Assembly (NCBI RefSeq): GCF_009765685.1
Contig: NZ_LMUY01000029.1
Coordinates: forward strand, 21,226-85,225
Source of the DNA: Acidisphaera sp. L21
Lineage (GTDB): Bacteria > Pseudomonadota > Alphaproteobacteria > Acetobacterales > Acetobacteraceae
Direction of reading: 5' to 3'
DNA: 64,000 bases
In this document: piece by piece, positions 16,380 through 25,049 of the stretch
Layout: every line of letters begins with the position of its first letter
Position numbering within the stretch: position 1 is the stretch's first letter
Notes under the pieces: generated by a model
The model's database searches: none
Seen by the model: only the letters and a program-made list of their open reading frames with translations
Told to the model about the DNA's origin: nothing
Made by a program: the position numbers and the translations under genes

Positions 16380-18406
16380 GGGGTCACCACCAAATTGCCG
16401 AGCGCGTCCACGGTGGCGTGGCTGCTGGGGTGGAGGAGAAGTGTGGTGTCGGATTGTTCGACGACGGCGGGGCCGTGCAGTTCGGCGCCGGGGGAAAGGC
16501 CTTCGCGGTCGTAGATCGGCGTGTCGTGCCAGCCATCGGGGAACCAGACCCGGCGGTAGGTTCGCGGTGGGGCGACCTTGCCGGGTGGCGGGGCGAAGAC
16601 GTGCAGGTCCAGCGCCTCGCGGCGGCCGAAGGCCGAGGTGCGCAGGTTCAGCAGCATCACCTGCATGCCGGGCAGCACGATGCCGAAGCGGGTTTTGAAC
16701 CGTGCGATGAACGCCTCGCGCAGGGCCGTGGCGTCCTCGGCACCCGGGGTGGCGGGGACGCTCAACATGTGGGTTTGGCCGCGGAACAGCAGGTCGGCGG
16801 TGTGGCGGACCTCGATTTTTTCGGCGCCTTCGCGGGTGAGCAATGCGCGACCGGATTTGGCCTGGGCTGCGAGGATGGCGTCGATCTCGGCCCCGGTTAC
16901 GGCGTCGACCGGGCGGTTCAGGGTTTGGACGAAATCGTGGCGCAGGTCGGCCAGCAGGCAGCCAAGAGCGGAGGTGAGGCCGGGGAAGCGCGGCACCAAT
17001 ATCTTGCCGACGCCGAGTTCCTTCGCGAGGTCGACCGCGTGGAGGGGGCCGGCGCCGCCGAAGGGGAAATAGGCGAGGTCGCGCGGGTCCTGGCCGCGGG
17101 CCACGCTGACCAGGCGCATCGCGTCGGCCATGGCGGCGTTGACCACGCGGAGGATGGCGGCAGCGGTGCCGTCCGCATCCAGGCCGAGGCGGTCGCCGAC
17201 CCGGGCGAGTGCGGCGGCAACGGCGGCGAGGTCCGCGGGCTTGCTGCCGGGGACGCGGGCGGCGTCCAGGCGGCCGAGCAGCAGGTTGGCGTCGGTGATG
17301 GTCGGTTCGGTGCCGCCGCGACCGTAGCCGACCGGGCCGGGGACGGAGCCGGCGGAATGCGGGCCGACGGCGAGCAGCCCCGCGCTGGTGACGCGGGCGA
17401 TCGAGCCGCCGCCGGCGCCGATCGTGTGCACGTCCACCATCGGCACGCGAACGGGGATGCCGTAGGCGATGTCCTTTTCGGAACTGATGGCGGGCTCTCC
17501 ATCCAGGATCAGCGCCACGTCGAAGGAGGTGCCGCCCATATCGCCGGTGATCAGGTTCGGCAGGCCTGCGGCACGGCCGGTGGCGGCGGCGGCGATGACG
17601 CCGGCGGCGGGGCCGGACAGCACCGTGTGGACGGCGTTTTCGCCGACGACGGAGGCAGCCATGGTGCCGCCATTGGCCTGGGTGACCAGCAGTTCGCGGG
17701 CGAACCCGGCATCGGCCAGGCGACGGCGCACGCTGTCGATGTAGCGGACGATGGCGGGTTGCACATAGGCGTGGACGGCGGCGGTTGACCCACGCTCAAA
17801 CTCGCGCATTTCCGCCAGGACTTCGTGGCTGGCGCAGACGAAAGGGTTCGGCCAAACCTTGCGCGCGATGGCGGCAGCGCGGCGCTCGTGCCCGGGGGCG
17901 GCGTAGGCGTGCAGGAAATGGATCACCAGCGATTCGCACCCGGCGTCGCGCAGGCGGATGGCGGCGGCTTCGACGGCGGCCTCGTCCAGGGGGATGAGGA
18001 CCTCGCCCAGTGCGGTGACACGCTCGGGCACACCGAGGCGGTCCTGCCGTTCGGCCAGCGCTTCGAAGCTGCCGGTGAGGCCGTAGGCGTTGGGCCGGGT
18101 GCGGCGGCCGAGTTCCAGCAGGTCGCGGAAACCCTCGGTGGCGATGATTCCAACGCGGGCACCGCGGCGTTCCAGTAAGGCGTTTGTGGCGACGGTGGTG
18201 CCGTGAAGGACTTCGTTCAACTGTGAGGGGGAGACGCCGAGTGCGGCGATGCCGTCGGTGAAACCCACGGCCTGGTCGGCGGGGGTGGAGGGCACTTTGG
18301 CGGTGCGCCAGGTGCCCGCGGCGCGATCCAGCAACAACAGGTCGGTGAAGGTGCCACCGACGTCCACGCCGACGGATAAATCGCCGGCCGATAAATCATT
18401 GTCCAT
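16376..18406 (-). CDS. hydantoinase/oxoprolinase subunit A (HyuA family)
   Basis: A 676-residue ATP-using subunit with the actin-like phosphate-binding start VGVDVGGTFTDLLLLD, followed by EVLHGTTVATNALLERRG and, near the middle, LITGDMGGTSFDVALI, all hallmarks of the hydantoinase A/oxoprolinase N- and central domains. Length fits a separate HyuA rather than the fused eukaryotic-type 5-oxoprolinase. It is first of a three-gene overlapping operon (hyuA, hyuB, deacetylase-fold). It is divergent from a gamma-glutamyltransferase gene across 55 bp, a context consistent with the gamma-glutamyl/5-oxoproline cycle. Confidence 0.93.
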   Translation of the reverse strand: MDNDLSAGDLSVGVDVGGTFTDLLLLDRAAGTWRTAKVPSTPADQAVGFTDGIAALGVSPSQLNEVLHGTTVATNALLERRGARVGIIATEGFRDLLELGRRTRPNAYGLTGSFEALAERQDRLGVPERVTALGEVLIPLDEAAVEAAAIRLRDAGCESLVIHFLHAYAAPGHERRAAAIARKVWPNPFVCASHEVLAEMREFERGSTAAVHAYVQPAIVRYIDSVRRRLADAGFARELLVTQANGGTMAASVVGENAVHTVLSGPAAGVIAAAATGRAAGLPNLITGDMGGTSFDVALILDGEPAISSEKDIAYGIPVRVPMVDVHTIGAGGGSIARVTSAGLLAVGPHSAGSVPGPVGYGRGGTEPTITDANLLLGRLDAARVPGSKPADLAAVAAALARVGDRLGLDADGTAAAILRVVNAAMADAMRLVSVARGQDPRDLAYFPFGGAGPLHAVDLAKELGVGKILVPRFPGLTSALGCLLADLRHDFVQTLNRPVDAVTGAEIDAILAAQAKSGRALLTREGAEKIEVRHTADLLFRGQTHMLSVPATPGAEDATALREAFIARFKTRFGIVLPGMQVMLLNLRTSAFGRREALDLHVFAPPPGKVAPPRTYRRVWFPDGWHDTPIYDREGLSPGAELHGPAVVEQSDTTLLLHPSSHATVDALGNLVVTP

Positions 18407-18461
18407 GGGCGGCTAAGCTAGGGTGGTTCCCCACGGGATGGAAGCGCCGTAGCGTGGGCGG

Positions 18462-20081
18462 ATGCACGCCCCCTTTATCTGCGAAAAACAGCCAGCCACC
18501 GGGTCCCGCGGGATGGTGGTCACCAATCACCCCTTGGCCTCGGCGGCGGGGATGGAAATCCTGGTCCATGGCGGCAATGCCGTGGACGCAGCCATTGCCT
18601 GCCTGTTCGCGCTGACGGTGGTGGAGCCGATGATGGTCGGCATCCTGGGCGGCGGGTTGGCGCATATCCGGTTGGCGGATGGGCGGCATACGATACTGGA
18701 CGGGATGAGCACGGCGCCGGGTGCGGCGACGCCGGGGATATTCGAGGGCAATCTGCGGGCGAGCCAGATCGGCCCGCTGGCGATGGCGGTGCCGAGTTCG
18801 TTGCTGGCGTGGTGCACCGCGCTGGAGCGTTACGGCAGCATGTCCCGCGCGGAGGTGCTGGCCCCGGCGATCCGCCTGGCGGAGGGCGGGTTCAACGTCA
18901 CCGTCTATCTGACCGACTGCCTGGGCGATGGGGCGGAGGACCTGCGGCACGATGCAGACCTGGCCGCGCTGCTGATGCCGGGGGGCAGGATGCTGGCGCC
19001 CGGGGATCGGCTGCGGCGACCGGATTATGCCGCGACGTTGCGCATGATCGCCGAGCAGGGTGCCGCGGCGCTGTATGACGGCGCGTTGGGCACGGCACTG
19101 GCTGGGCATATGCGCGACCATGGCGGGCTGATTACCCAGGCGGACCTCGCGGCCGTGCAGGTGATCGAGCGGGAGCCGATTTTGGGCAGTTATCGTGGCT
19201 GGCAGGTTGCCGGGCCGCCGCCACCCTCCTCCGGCGGGGTGCACATCACGCAGATGCTGAACATCCTGGAGGGGTATGATCTGTCGGCGATGGGCTTCGG
19301 CTCGCCCGACGCGACGCATCTGCTGGCGGAGGCGCTGAAGATCGCGTTTGCGGATCGCGCCGTCGCCACCGCCGACCCGGCGTTCGTGGACGTGCCGGTG
19401 GAGCGGCTGACGTCGAAGGCCTACGCGGCCGAGCGGCAGGCGGCGATCCGGATGGACCGGACGCAGGTTTGGGCGCCGGGTGTGGCCAAGGTGGAAAGCG
19501 CCAATACGACGCATGTGACGGTGGCGGATGCGAAGGGCAATGTCGTGGCGACCACACAGACCATCAACGGACTGTGGGGCGCGCGGTTTGCGGTGCCGGG
19601 CACGGGGATGATCGCCAATAACTACATGTGCAATTTCGACCCGGTGCCGGGCCGGGCATTGTCGGTGCAGGCGGGCAAGCGGGTGTTTACGTCGATGTCG
19701 CCGATGATGGTGTCGCGGGATGGCAAGATCGCGTTCGCGCTGGGGTTGCCGGGCGGGTTGCGCATCTTCGGATCCGCGATGCAGGCGCTGGTGAATTTGC
19801 TGGACCACAAGATGACGCCGCAGCAGGCGGTGGAAGCGCCGCGCATCTGGACGCAGGGCGGCGCAGTGGAAGTGGAGCGGGCGATCCCAGATAGTACGGT
19901 TGCCGAATTGGCGACGCGGGGGCACGAGGTGCAGCGCGTTGGGCGCATCGCCGGCGGGATGAACGCGATCGCGTTTGCAGAGGATGGAATGATGACGGGT
20001 GCGGCATGTTGGCGGGCGGATGGCACGCCCATCGGGCTGGCAGGCGGATTGGCCCGCGCCGGGGTGCGATTCTCCGCATGA
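18462..20081 (+). CDS. gamma-glutamyltransferase family protein
   Basis: A 539-residue Ntn-hydrolase of the gamma-glutamyltransferase family, which matures by self-cleavage into two subunits. The likely nucleophile is the first Thr of ESANTTHVTVADAKGN (about residue 349), and the small subunit continues with NNYMCNFDP, MSPMMV and LGLPGGLRIFGSAMQALVNLLD. The usual GGGGF element is GILGGGLAHI here. No signal peptide is seen, whereas classic GGTs are periplasmic. It overlaps the next gene by ATGA and is divergent from hyuAB. Substrate may be a gamma-glutamyl compound or a cephalosporin-like amide. Confidence 0.9.
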   Translation: MHAPFICEKQPATGSRGMVVTNHPLASAAGMEILVHGGNAVDAAIACLFALTVVEPMMVGILGGGLAHIRLADGRHTILDGMSTAPGAATPGIFEGNLRASQIGPLAMAVPSSLLAWCTALERYGSMSRAEVLAPAIRLAEGGFNVTVYLTDCLGDGAEDLRHDADLAALLMPGGRMLAPGDRLRRPDYAATLRMIAEQGAAALYDGALGTALAGHMRDHGGLITQADLAAVQVIEREPILGSYRGWQVAGPPPPSSGGVHITQMLNILEGYDLSAMGFGSPDATHLLAEALKIAFADRAVATADPAFVDVPVERLTSKAYAAERQAAIRMDRTQVWAPGVAKVESANTTHVTVADAKGNVVATTQTINGLWGARFAVPGTGMIANNYMCNFDPVPGRALSVQAGKRVFTSMSPMMVSRDGKIAFALGLPGGLRIFGSAMQALVNLLDHKMTPQQAVEAPRIWTQGGAVEVERAIPDSTVAELATRGHEVQRVGRIAGGMNAIAFAEDGMMTGAACWRADGTPIGLAGGLARAGVRFSA

Positions 20082-21045
20082 GCGGGCACATCGTCGTGCT
20101 CGACCCGATTAGCGAGCGGGTATTTGGGCGTATGACGGCCCTATTACCACCGGGCTTCACGCTGTCGCATGCGACGGGGCGGGACGAGGCGCATTTGCAA
20201 GCGATCATCGCGGATGCGGAGTATGTCATCACCGGGCAGATCGCCGTACCGGAGAGCCTGCTGCGGGCCGCCAAGCGGGTGAAGCTGCTGCATAAATGGG
20301 GCGTCGGGACGGATAATATCGACGTTGCGGCGGCCAACGCGCTGGGAATTCGGGTTGCGCGCACCACGGGCAATAATTCGGTGCCGGTGGCGGAGTTCAC
20401 CATCGCGCTGACGCTGAGCACGCTGCGGCATCTGGCGTGGGCGCATGAGGAATTGCGCCTGGGCCACTGGCGTGGCGGGCGGCTGCCGGGTGACGCGTAT
20501 ATCCTGTCGGGCAAGACGGTGGGCGTCGTTGATTCGGCGCGATCGGGCGGGCGGCGGCGCGGTTGTTCCAGGGGTTCGGCTGCAAGGTGCTGTACCAAAC
20601 GCCGCGGCGGTTGAGCGCGGGGGACGAGGCCGCGTTAGGCGTCACCTACGCCACGGTGCCGGAGCTGCTGGCGCAGGCCGATGTGGTGAGCCTGCATTGC
20701 CCACTGAACGACAAAACCCGTGGCATGATCGACGCGGCGGCGCTGGCAACGATGAAGCCGACGGCCGTGCTGATCAACGTGGCGCGCGGCGGCGTGGTGG
20801 TGGAGGCGGATCTGGCGGAGGCGTTGAAGGCGGGCGTGATCCATGGTGCGGCGACCGATGTGTTCGCGGAGGAGCCGGTGCCGGCGGATAATCCGCTGCT
20901 GCATTTGCCCAACTGCATCGTGACGCCGCATATCGCCGCGGCGAGCATCGACACGTTCGAGCCGACGATGCGGCATATGTTCGGCAATTTCGAACTTGTG
21001 GCGCGGGGAGAGAGGGTGCCGGATAGGGATTTAGTGTTGGCCTAA
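20078..21045 (+). pseudogene. D-2-hydroxyacid dehydrogenase with a one-base frameshift
   Basis: A phosphoglycerate/2-hydroxyacid dehydrogenase gene split into two frames. The first frame (20078 to about 20532) encodes the substrate domain and enters the NAD-binding domain at SGKTVGVV; the second frame (about 20533 to 21045) continues FGAIGRAAARLFQGFGCKVLY and carries HCPLNDKTRGMID, INVARGGVV, ATDVFAEEPV and TPHIAA. Adding one G at 20531 (GTTGATTC to GTTGGATTC) restores a continuous protein of about 322 residues with an intact GxGxxG. The break lies inside that motif. It is either a recent pseudogene or a sequencing error. ATGA overlap with the GGT gene. Confidence 0.85.
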
Positions 21046-21138
21046 GCCGGGCCGTTCGCCGGACCCCGCCAGAGGACAGGCGTGCTCTGGACAGCTTTTG
21101 CTTGAAACTCATGCGGGGCGTGTGGTCCTTGCTGGGCC

Positions 21139-21783
21139 ATGCAAACGCGATCCGATCCGACCGATGAAACCAGCCAGGCACCCGTGTTGTTTCGGGAGGC
21201 CTTGGTCGAACTCGTGCAGATTGGGATGCGCGTTGCCCGGATGGTCGGGCGTGCGGCAGACGCGGAGGCTGCGTTGGCCGATGCGGCGATGGCAGATGGG
21301 ATCTTACCCGTTGCGACATCGCTGGCAGAGGCTATTGCGGCGGATGAGGCTGCTTGCGCCGCCGGGGAAGCTCGGCAAGCGGGCGCGGCACGGACCGAGA
21401 TCGTGGCGGCTGCCTTCGCGCAGGTGTCGCGGGCGATCCGGCGGACGATCCTGTTGGCGGAGCGGATGGATCGTGGCTGGGCGCGGCCGGTGCGCGCGGA
21501 TGACCGGCAGGCGATGGCGCGGCGACAGATCGTGCGCGCGATGGGCGACGCCATTGCGCGTGACCCGGATGCCGAAGAGGCCGAGCGGCTGGACACGTTG
21601 GACGATATTGGCGGACGGACGGCTGAGGACATCATTCGGGAGATTTGCCGCGACCTGAAGGTGGATCCGGCGTTCGTGCCGAGTGAGGTCGCAGCGCGTT
21701 TGGCCGAATGGGAACGATCTGGCCGGGCGCCGGCTCCGAGCGCCACGCCTCAGGATAGGCGTCCCCTCGACACCTCAGGATAA
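21139..21783 (+). CDS. hypothetical protein, Ala/Arg-rich helical
   Basis: A 214-residue protein that I do not recognise. It is rich in Ala, Arg, Asp and Glu, has no signal peptide or membrane segment, and is probably mostly helical, with a long amphipathic stretch around residues 15-110. The C-terminal part contains DIGGRTAEDIIREICRDLKVD, and the tail is proline-rich. Codon use looks like that of its neighbours. The gene stands alone, 93 bp after the dehydrogenase pseudogene, and is followed by two hairpins before a convergent gene. No function is proposed. Confidence 0.65.
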   Translation: MQTRSDPTDETSQAPVLFREALVELVQIGMRVARMVGRAADAEAALADAAMADGILPVATSLAEAIAADEAACAAGEARQAGAARTEIVAAAFAQVSRAIRRTILLAERMDRGWARPVRADDRQAMARRQIVRAMGDAIARDPDAEEAERLDTLDDIGGRTAEDIIREICRDLKVDPAFVPSEVAARLAEWERSGRAPAPSATPQDRRPLDTSG

Positions 21784-21789
21784 AGGGTT

Positions 21790-21833
21790 GCAAGGGACGA
21801 CTGTCCCTTGCCGGGTGCTGGGCAGAGCCCAGC
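21790..21833. terminator. pair of perfect hairpins between convergent genes
   Basis: Two adjacent stem-loops fill the gap between the hypothetical gene and the convergent enoyl-CoA hydratase gene. The first has 9-bp arms, GCAAGGGAC and GTCCCTTGC, with a 4-nt loop (21790-21811). The second has 7-bp arms, GCTGGGC and GCCCAGC, with a 3-nt loop (21817-21833). No T-run follows, so they could act as a bidirectional terminator, as mRNA-stabilising structures, or be a REP-like palindromic element. Confidence 0.6.
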
Positions 21834-22619
21834 CTACGCGGACTTCTTGCGTCGTGCCGCTAGAAATGTGGCCATGGTGGCACGTGGTTCGTCGGTGTCC
21901 CAGGATGCGGCGAAGGCATCTACGCCGGCGGCGATGGCGCGCGACATCGGCAATTCTTCCCACGCGCGGATCAGCGTCTTCTGGTTGCGCACGGCCTCCG
22001 GCCCGGCGGCCATGAGGGAGTCGAGGTAGGAGCCGACCGCGGCGTCCAAATCGGCGGCGGGGACCAGGCGTTCGACCAGGCCCCAGGCGGCGGCGGTTTC
22101 GGCGGTGATGTTCTCGCCGAATAGCAGCATTTCGCGGGTGCGGCCCCAGCCGATCAGGGTCGGCAGGAGCGCCGCCTCCACGACGGAGGGGATGCCGATT
22201 TTGACCTCCGGCATGCCGAACACGGCGCCCTGAGCGGCCACGCGCACGTCGCAGGCGGCTGCCATCTCCAGCCCGGCCCCGAGCGTGTAGCCTTGGATGC
22301 GGGCGATGACGGGCGCCGGGCAGTGGCGCAGCATGGAGCAGCAGCGATGGACCCGGGTGATGAATTCCCGGGCGGTGTCAGCGTCCAGTTCGGCCATTTC
22401 ATCGATATTGGCGCCGCCGATAAACGCCCGCTCCCCGGCGCCGGTGAGCACTACGGCGGCCAATTCTTCGCGTTGGGCCAGGTCCTCCATGGCTTCGGCG
22501 AACAGGTCCATCAGCGGGCTGGTGAGTGTGTTCAGCTTGGCCGCGTTGTCGATCGTGATGGTCGCGACGATGCGGCCGGGCCGCCGCTCGGCCAGATCGA
22601 CGCGGATTTCCGGGGTCAT
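21834..22619 (-). CDS. enoyl-CoA hydratase/isomerase family protein
   Basis: A 261-residue crotonase-fold enzyme. The oxyanion-hole segments AFIGGANIDEM and GYTLGAGLEMAAACD are present, and both glutamates used by true hydratases appear to be kept (GAGLEMA and FGMPEVKIGIP). The C-terminal helices include LVERLVPAADLDAA. This points to a hydratase rather than a dehalogenase or isomerase, but the acyl-CoA substrate is open. It is a single gene, convergent with the preceding hypothetical gene and divergent from the inositol/YcaO operon across about 320 bp. Confidence 0.9.
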   Translation of the reverse strand: MTPEIRVDLAERRPGRIVATITIDNAAKLNTLTSPLMDLFAEAMEDLAQREELAAVVLTGAGERAFIGGANIDEMAELDADTAREFITRVHRCCSMLRHCPAPVIARIQGYTLGAGLEMAAACDVRVAAQGAVFGMPEVKIGIPSVVEAALLPTLIGWGRTREMLLFGENITAETAAAWGLVERLVPAADLDAAVGSYLDSLMAAGPEAVRNQKTLIRAWEELPMSRAIAAGVDAFAASWDTDEPRATMATFLAARRKKSA

Positions 22620-22763
22620 GTCGGTAGCCTCCCAACTGCATCAGTGTCGTTGCCCTGCTTCGGCACGGTGCCCGAGGCTCGAGCCTTTGGGGTGCAGAGG
22701 CAACCCTTTTGGACCGGGCAGTCGGATGGGATGCGAAATCGGTTCTGGCGTCGGCTGAAAGCT

Positions 22764-22822
22764 CAATTATAACAATCGATAATTGTGACAGATCACGACT
22801 CTGTGATCGGGCTATCGATCAC
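22764..22822. promoter_or_regulatory. cluster of palindromic sites upstream of the inositol/YcaO operon
   Basis: Four inverted-repeat arrangements crowd into 59 bp. CAATTAT-N8-ATAATTG lies at 22764-22785. GATCAC-N6-GTGATC follows at 22791-22808. TGATCG-N6-CGATCA (22804-22821) overlaps it, so that GATCAC/GTGATC/GATCAC half-sites start at 22791, 22803 and 22817; the last two form GTGATC-N8-GATCAC. The region is AT-richer than its flanks and lies in the divergent gap between the enoyl-CoA hydratase and inositol-phosphate synthase genes. This layout is typical of operators bound by dimeric regulators; the regulator is unknown and not encoded nearby. Confidence 0.6.
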
Positions 22823-22941
22823 GTGCCGTAATCCTGCCTCCGTTTTTCGACTTAACACGCGGGAGCTTGGGCCCATGTCATTCCGAACCATTGCGGCGGC
22901 GAAGCCCTCGTCTGCCGATGAACCTAGAAGAGAACTACACA

Positions 22942-24147
22942 ATGCCTGATTCCGGCCTCGACGCAGCCAGTACGGCGCGGCATTTGGGCGTGCTCGTCGT
23001 AGGACTTGGCGGCGCGGTTGCCAGCACCGCGGTGGCTGGTATCGAGATGCTGCGGGCTGGGTCCAACGATTTGGCGGGCTTGCCGCTGGCGAATGTCGGG
23101 ACCGCGGGGCTGGCGCCGTATCGCAACATCCATTTTGCTGGGTGGGACCTGCATGGCGAGGACCTGGCGAGTGCGGTGCGTGAACACCGGGTGCTGGACC
23201 GTGACCAGACCGAGATGGTGGAGGACGTGCTGTCCACGGTGAAGCCGTGGCCGGCGGTGGGCAGCGTCGATTTTTGCAAGAATGTCGATGGCACCAACAA
23301 GATTGGCGGCAGCCATCGCGATGCGGTGGACCAGATCCGGAGCGACATCCGCAATTATCGGCAGTCGACCGGCGTGGGCGACGTGGTGATGATCAACCTT
23401 GCCTCGGTCGAGCGGTGGCCGGACCTGAAGCTGGAAGTGCTGCAGACAGCCGCGGCGTTCGAGTGTGGGCTGGACGCCAGCGACCCGGCGATTAGCCCGG
23501 CGATGCTGTATGCCTATGCCGCTATCGTGGAGGGGGTGCCGTATGGCAACTTCACCCCGAGCCTGGCGGCGGATATTCCGGCGCTGACACGGCTGGCGGA
23601 CGAGCGTAACGTCCCTGTCGCGGGCAAGGACGGAAAGACTGGACAGACCTTCATCAAGACCGTGCTGGCGCCGGCGTTCCGGGCGCGGTCGTTGTATGTG
23701 GAGGGGTGGTTTTCCACGAACATCCTGGGCAACCGAGACGGCTTGGCGCTGGATAACGCCGACAGCCTGCGGTCCAAGCTGAACACCAAGGGGTCGGTAT
23801 TGGACGACATCCTGGGATATCCGGTGGAGGATCACTTGGTGAACATCCAGTATTACAAGCCGCGTGGCGACAATAAGGAGGCTTGGGACAACATCGATCT
23901 GGTGGGGTTCATGGGCCAGAAGATGCAGATGAAGGTGAACTTCCTCTGCCGCGACAGCATCCTGGCCGCACCGCTGGTGATCGAGATCGCGCGCGTGCTG
24001 GATCTGGCGAAGCAGCGCGGCAAGGGTGGGATCCAGGAGCAACTCGGCATCTTCTTCAAGGCGCCGATGACCCCGGCGGGCCGGCGGGAGGAGCACTCCT
24101 TCCCGGTGCAGCAGAGCAATCTGCTGGATTGGCTGAACGCCGCCTGA
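22942..24147 (+). CDS. inositol-3-phosphate synthase (Ino1/MIPS family)
   Basis: A 401-residue NAD-dependent synthase expected to turn glucose 6-phosphate into inositol 3-phosphate. The Rossmann start LGVLVVGLGGAVASTAVAG (residues about 15-33) is followed by the family signatures SVDFCKNVDGTNKIGG, VPVAGKDGKTGQTFIKTVLAP (split here by its key lysines), FSTNILGNRDGLALDN and LVNIQYYKPRGDNKEAWD. The ATG at 22942 follows GAAGAG and is preferred over in-frame codons at 22867 and 22918. It opens the operon and ends in a TGATG overlap with the next gene. Bacterial Ino1 feeds inositol lipids, mycothiol or aminocyclitols; here the context suggests a dedicated product. Confidence 0.9.
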   Translation: MPDSGLDAASTARHLGVLVVGLGGAVASTAVAGIEMLRAGSNDLAGLPLANVGTAGLAPYRNIHFAGWDLHGEDLASAVREHRVLDRDQTEMVEDVLSTVKPWPAVGSVDFCKNVDGTNKIGGSHRDAVDQIRSDIRNYRQSTGVGDVVMINLASVERWPDLKLEVLQTAAAFECGLDASDPAISPAMLYAYAAIVEGVPYGNFTPSLAADIPALTRLADERNVPVAGKDGKTGQTFIKTVLAPAFRARSLYVEGWFSTNILGNRDGLALDNADSLRSKLNTKGSVLDDILGYPVEDHLVNIQYYKPRGDNKEAWDNIDLVGFMGQKMQMKVNFLCRDSILAAPLVIEIARVLDLAKQRGKGGIQEQLGIFFKAPMTPAGRREEHSFPVQQSNLLDWLNAA

Positions 24148-25049
24148 TGGATGGCGGCGGTACTCTTGGCGGGGTGGGTGCGCTTACCCCGCTGGCAGCA
24201 GAACTGGGTGATCTGAAGCGGATCCGGGACGCGTCGTCCCCCGACAGCCTTGCGGTGCGGGCGTTCCGCCGGGCATGGGGGCGGCTGGCGGCCGGCGAGG
24301 ATGCTCGGGCGGTAGCGCTGTCCACCACCGCGGATGCGCTGGCGGCGGCCCGGTTGGCTGGGATCGATCGGGGCGTGTTGGCGGCGGCTGGGGTGGCCGA
24401 TCCGTTGGCGATTTTGCAGCGGAGCTTCGATGAGGTTGCCGGGCCGGTCGCACCGGCGTTGCGGAGCGCGTTGCGGGAGCATTTGGGGCGGGATATGGCC
24501 GCCTCTCCCGCGCCGGCGTTTGCGGAGGCGCTGATTCGTCAGCCGCGTGCGGGCGCCACCTGCCCTGGCAAGCCGCGCCTGGTGTTGGAGCCACCGGAGA
24601 ACCACGGCGACCATTGCCTGGTGGTGGCGGTGTTGGGCACGGTGCTCGCCGGGCTGTATGGCGCCGACCCGTCGACAGCGTTCGTGGCGGGCATGGCGCA
24701 TCATCTGCACAATGCCATGCTGCCGGATAGCGGGTTTGCGGGCGAAATCCTGCTGGGCGACGAGTTGGGGCCGCTGATGCGGCGGCTGTTCGACCGGGAG
24801 CTGGCGACGCTGGCGGGGCCGGTGGAGATTACCGTGCGCGCTGCGCTGGTGACGATCGGGGACGCGGAGACACCCGAGGGCCGGGCGTTCAATGCGGCCG
24901 ACGTGATGGATCGGGTGTTGCAGATGCGGCAGTACGACCGGGTTGCCGGTTTCACCACGTCGCAGGCGCTGGATGATCTCGAATTGGTGCATGCAGGCCC
25001 GTTGCAGGCATTTCACCAGGTGGTGTTGGCGGAGGCCGGGCTGCCGTGA
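24147..25049 (+). CDS. HD-domain-like protein of the inositol/YcaO operon
   Basis: A 300-residue soluble protein. The first 140 residues are helical and unrecognised. From about residue 150 the layout resembles the HD metal-dependent phosphohydrolase superfamily: H153 and H156 in ENHGDHCLVV, a His pair H185-H186 in GMAHHLHNA where the classical HD doublet would sit, and D255 in NAADVMDRVLQM as the possible last metal ligand. If active it could remove phosphate from the inositol phosphate made by its upstream partner, but that is speculation. It starts in a TGATG overlap and ends in an ATGA overlap. Confidence 0.6.
   Translation: MDGGGTLGGVGALTPLAAELGDLKRIRDASSPDSLAVRAFRRAWGRLAAGEDARAVALSTTADALAAARLAGIDRGVLAAAGVADPLAILQRSFDEVAGPVAPALRSALREHLGRDMAASPAPAFAEALIRQPRAGATCPGKPRLVLEPPENHGDHCLVVAVLGTVLAGLYGADPSTAFVAGMAHHLHNAMLPDSGFAGEILLGDELGPLMRRLFDRELATLAGPVEITVRAALVTIGDAETPEGRAFNAADVMDRVLQMRQYDRVAGFTTSQALDDLELVHAGPLQAFHQVVLAEAGLP

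Noticed and set aside
18396..19925. Minus-strand open frame opposite the GGT gene
   Set aside because: Composition and lack of domains mark it as a shadow of the GGT gene.
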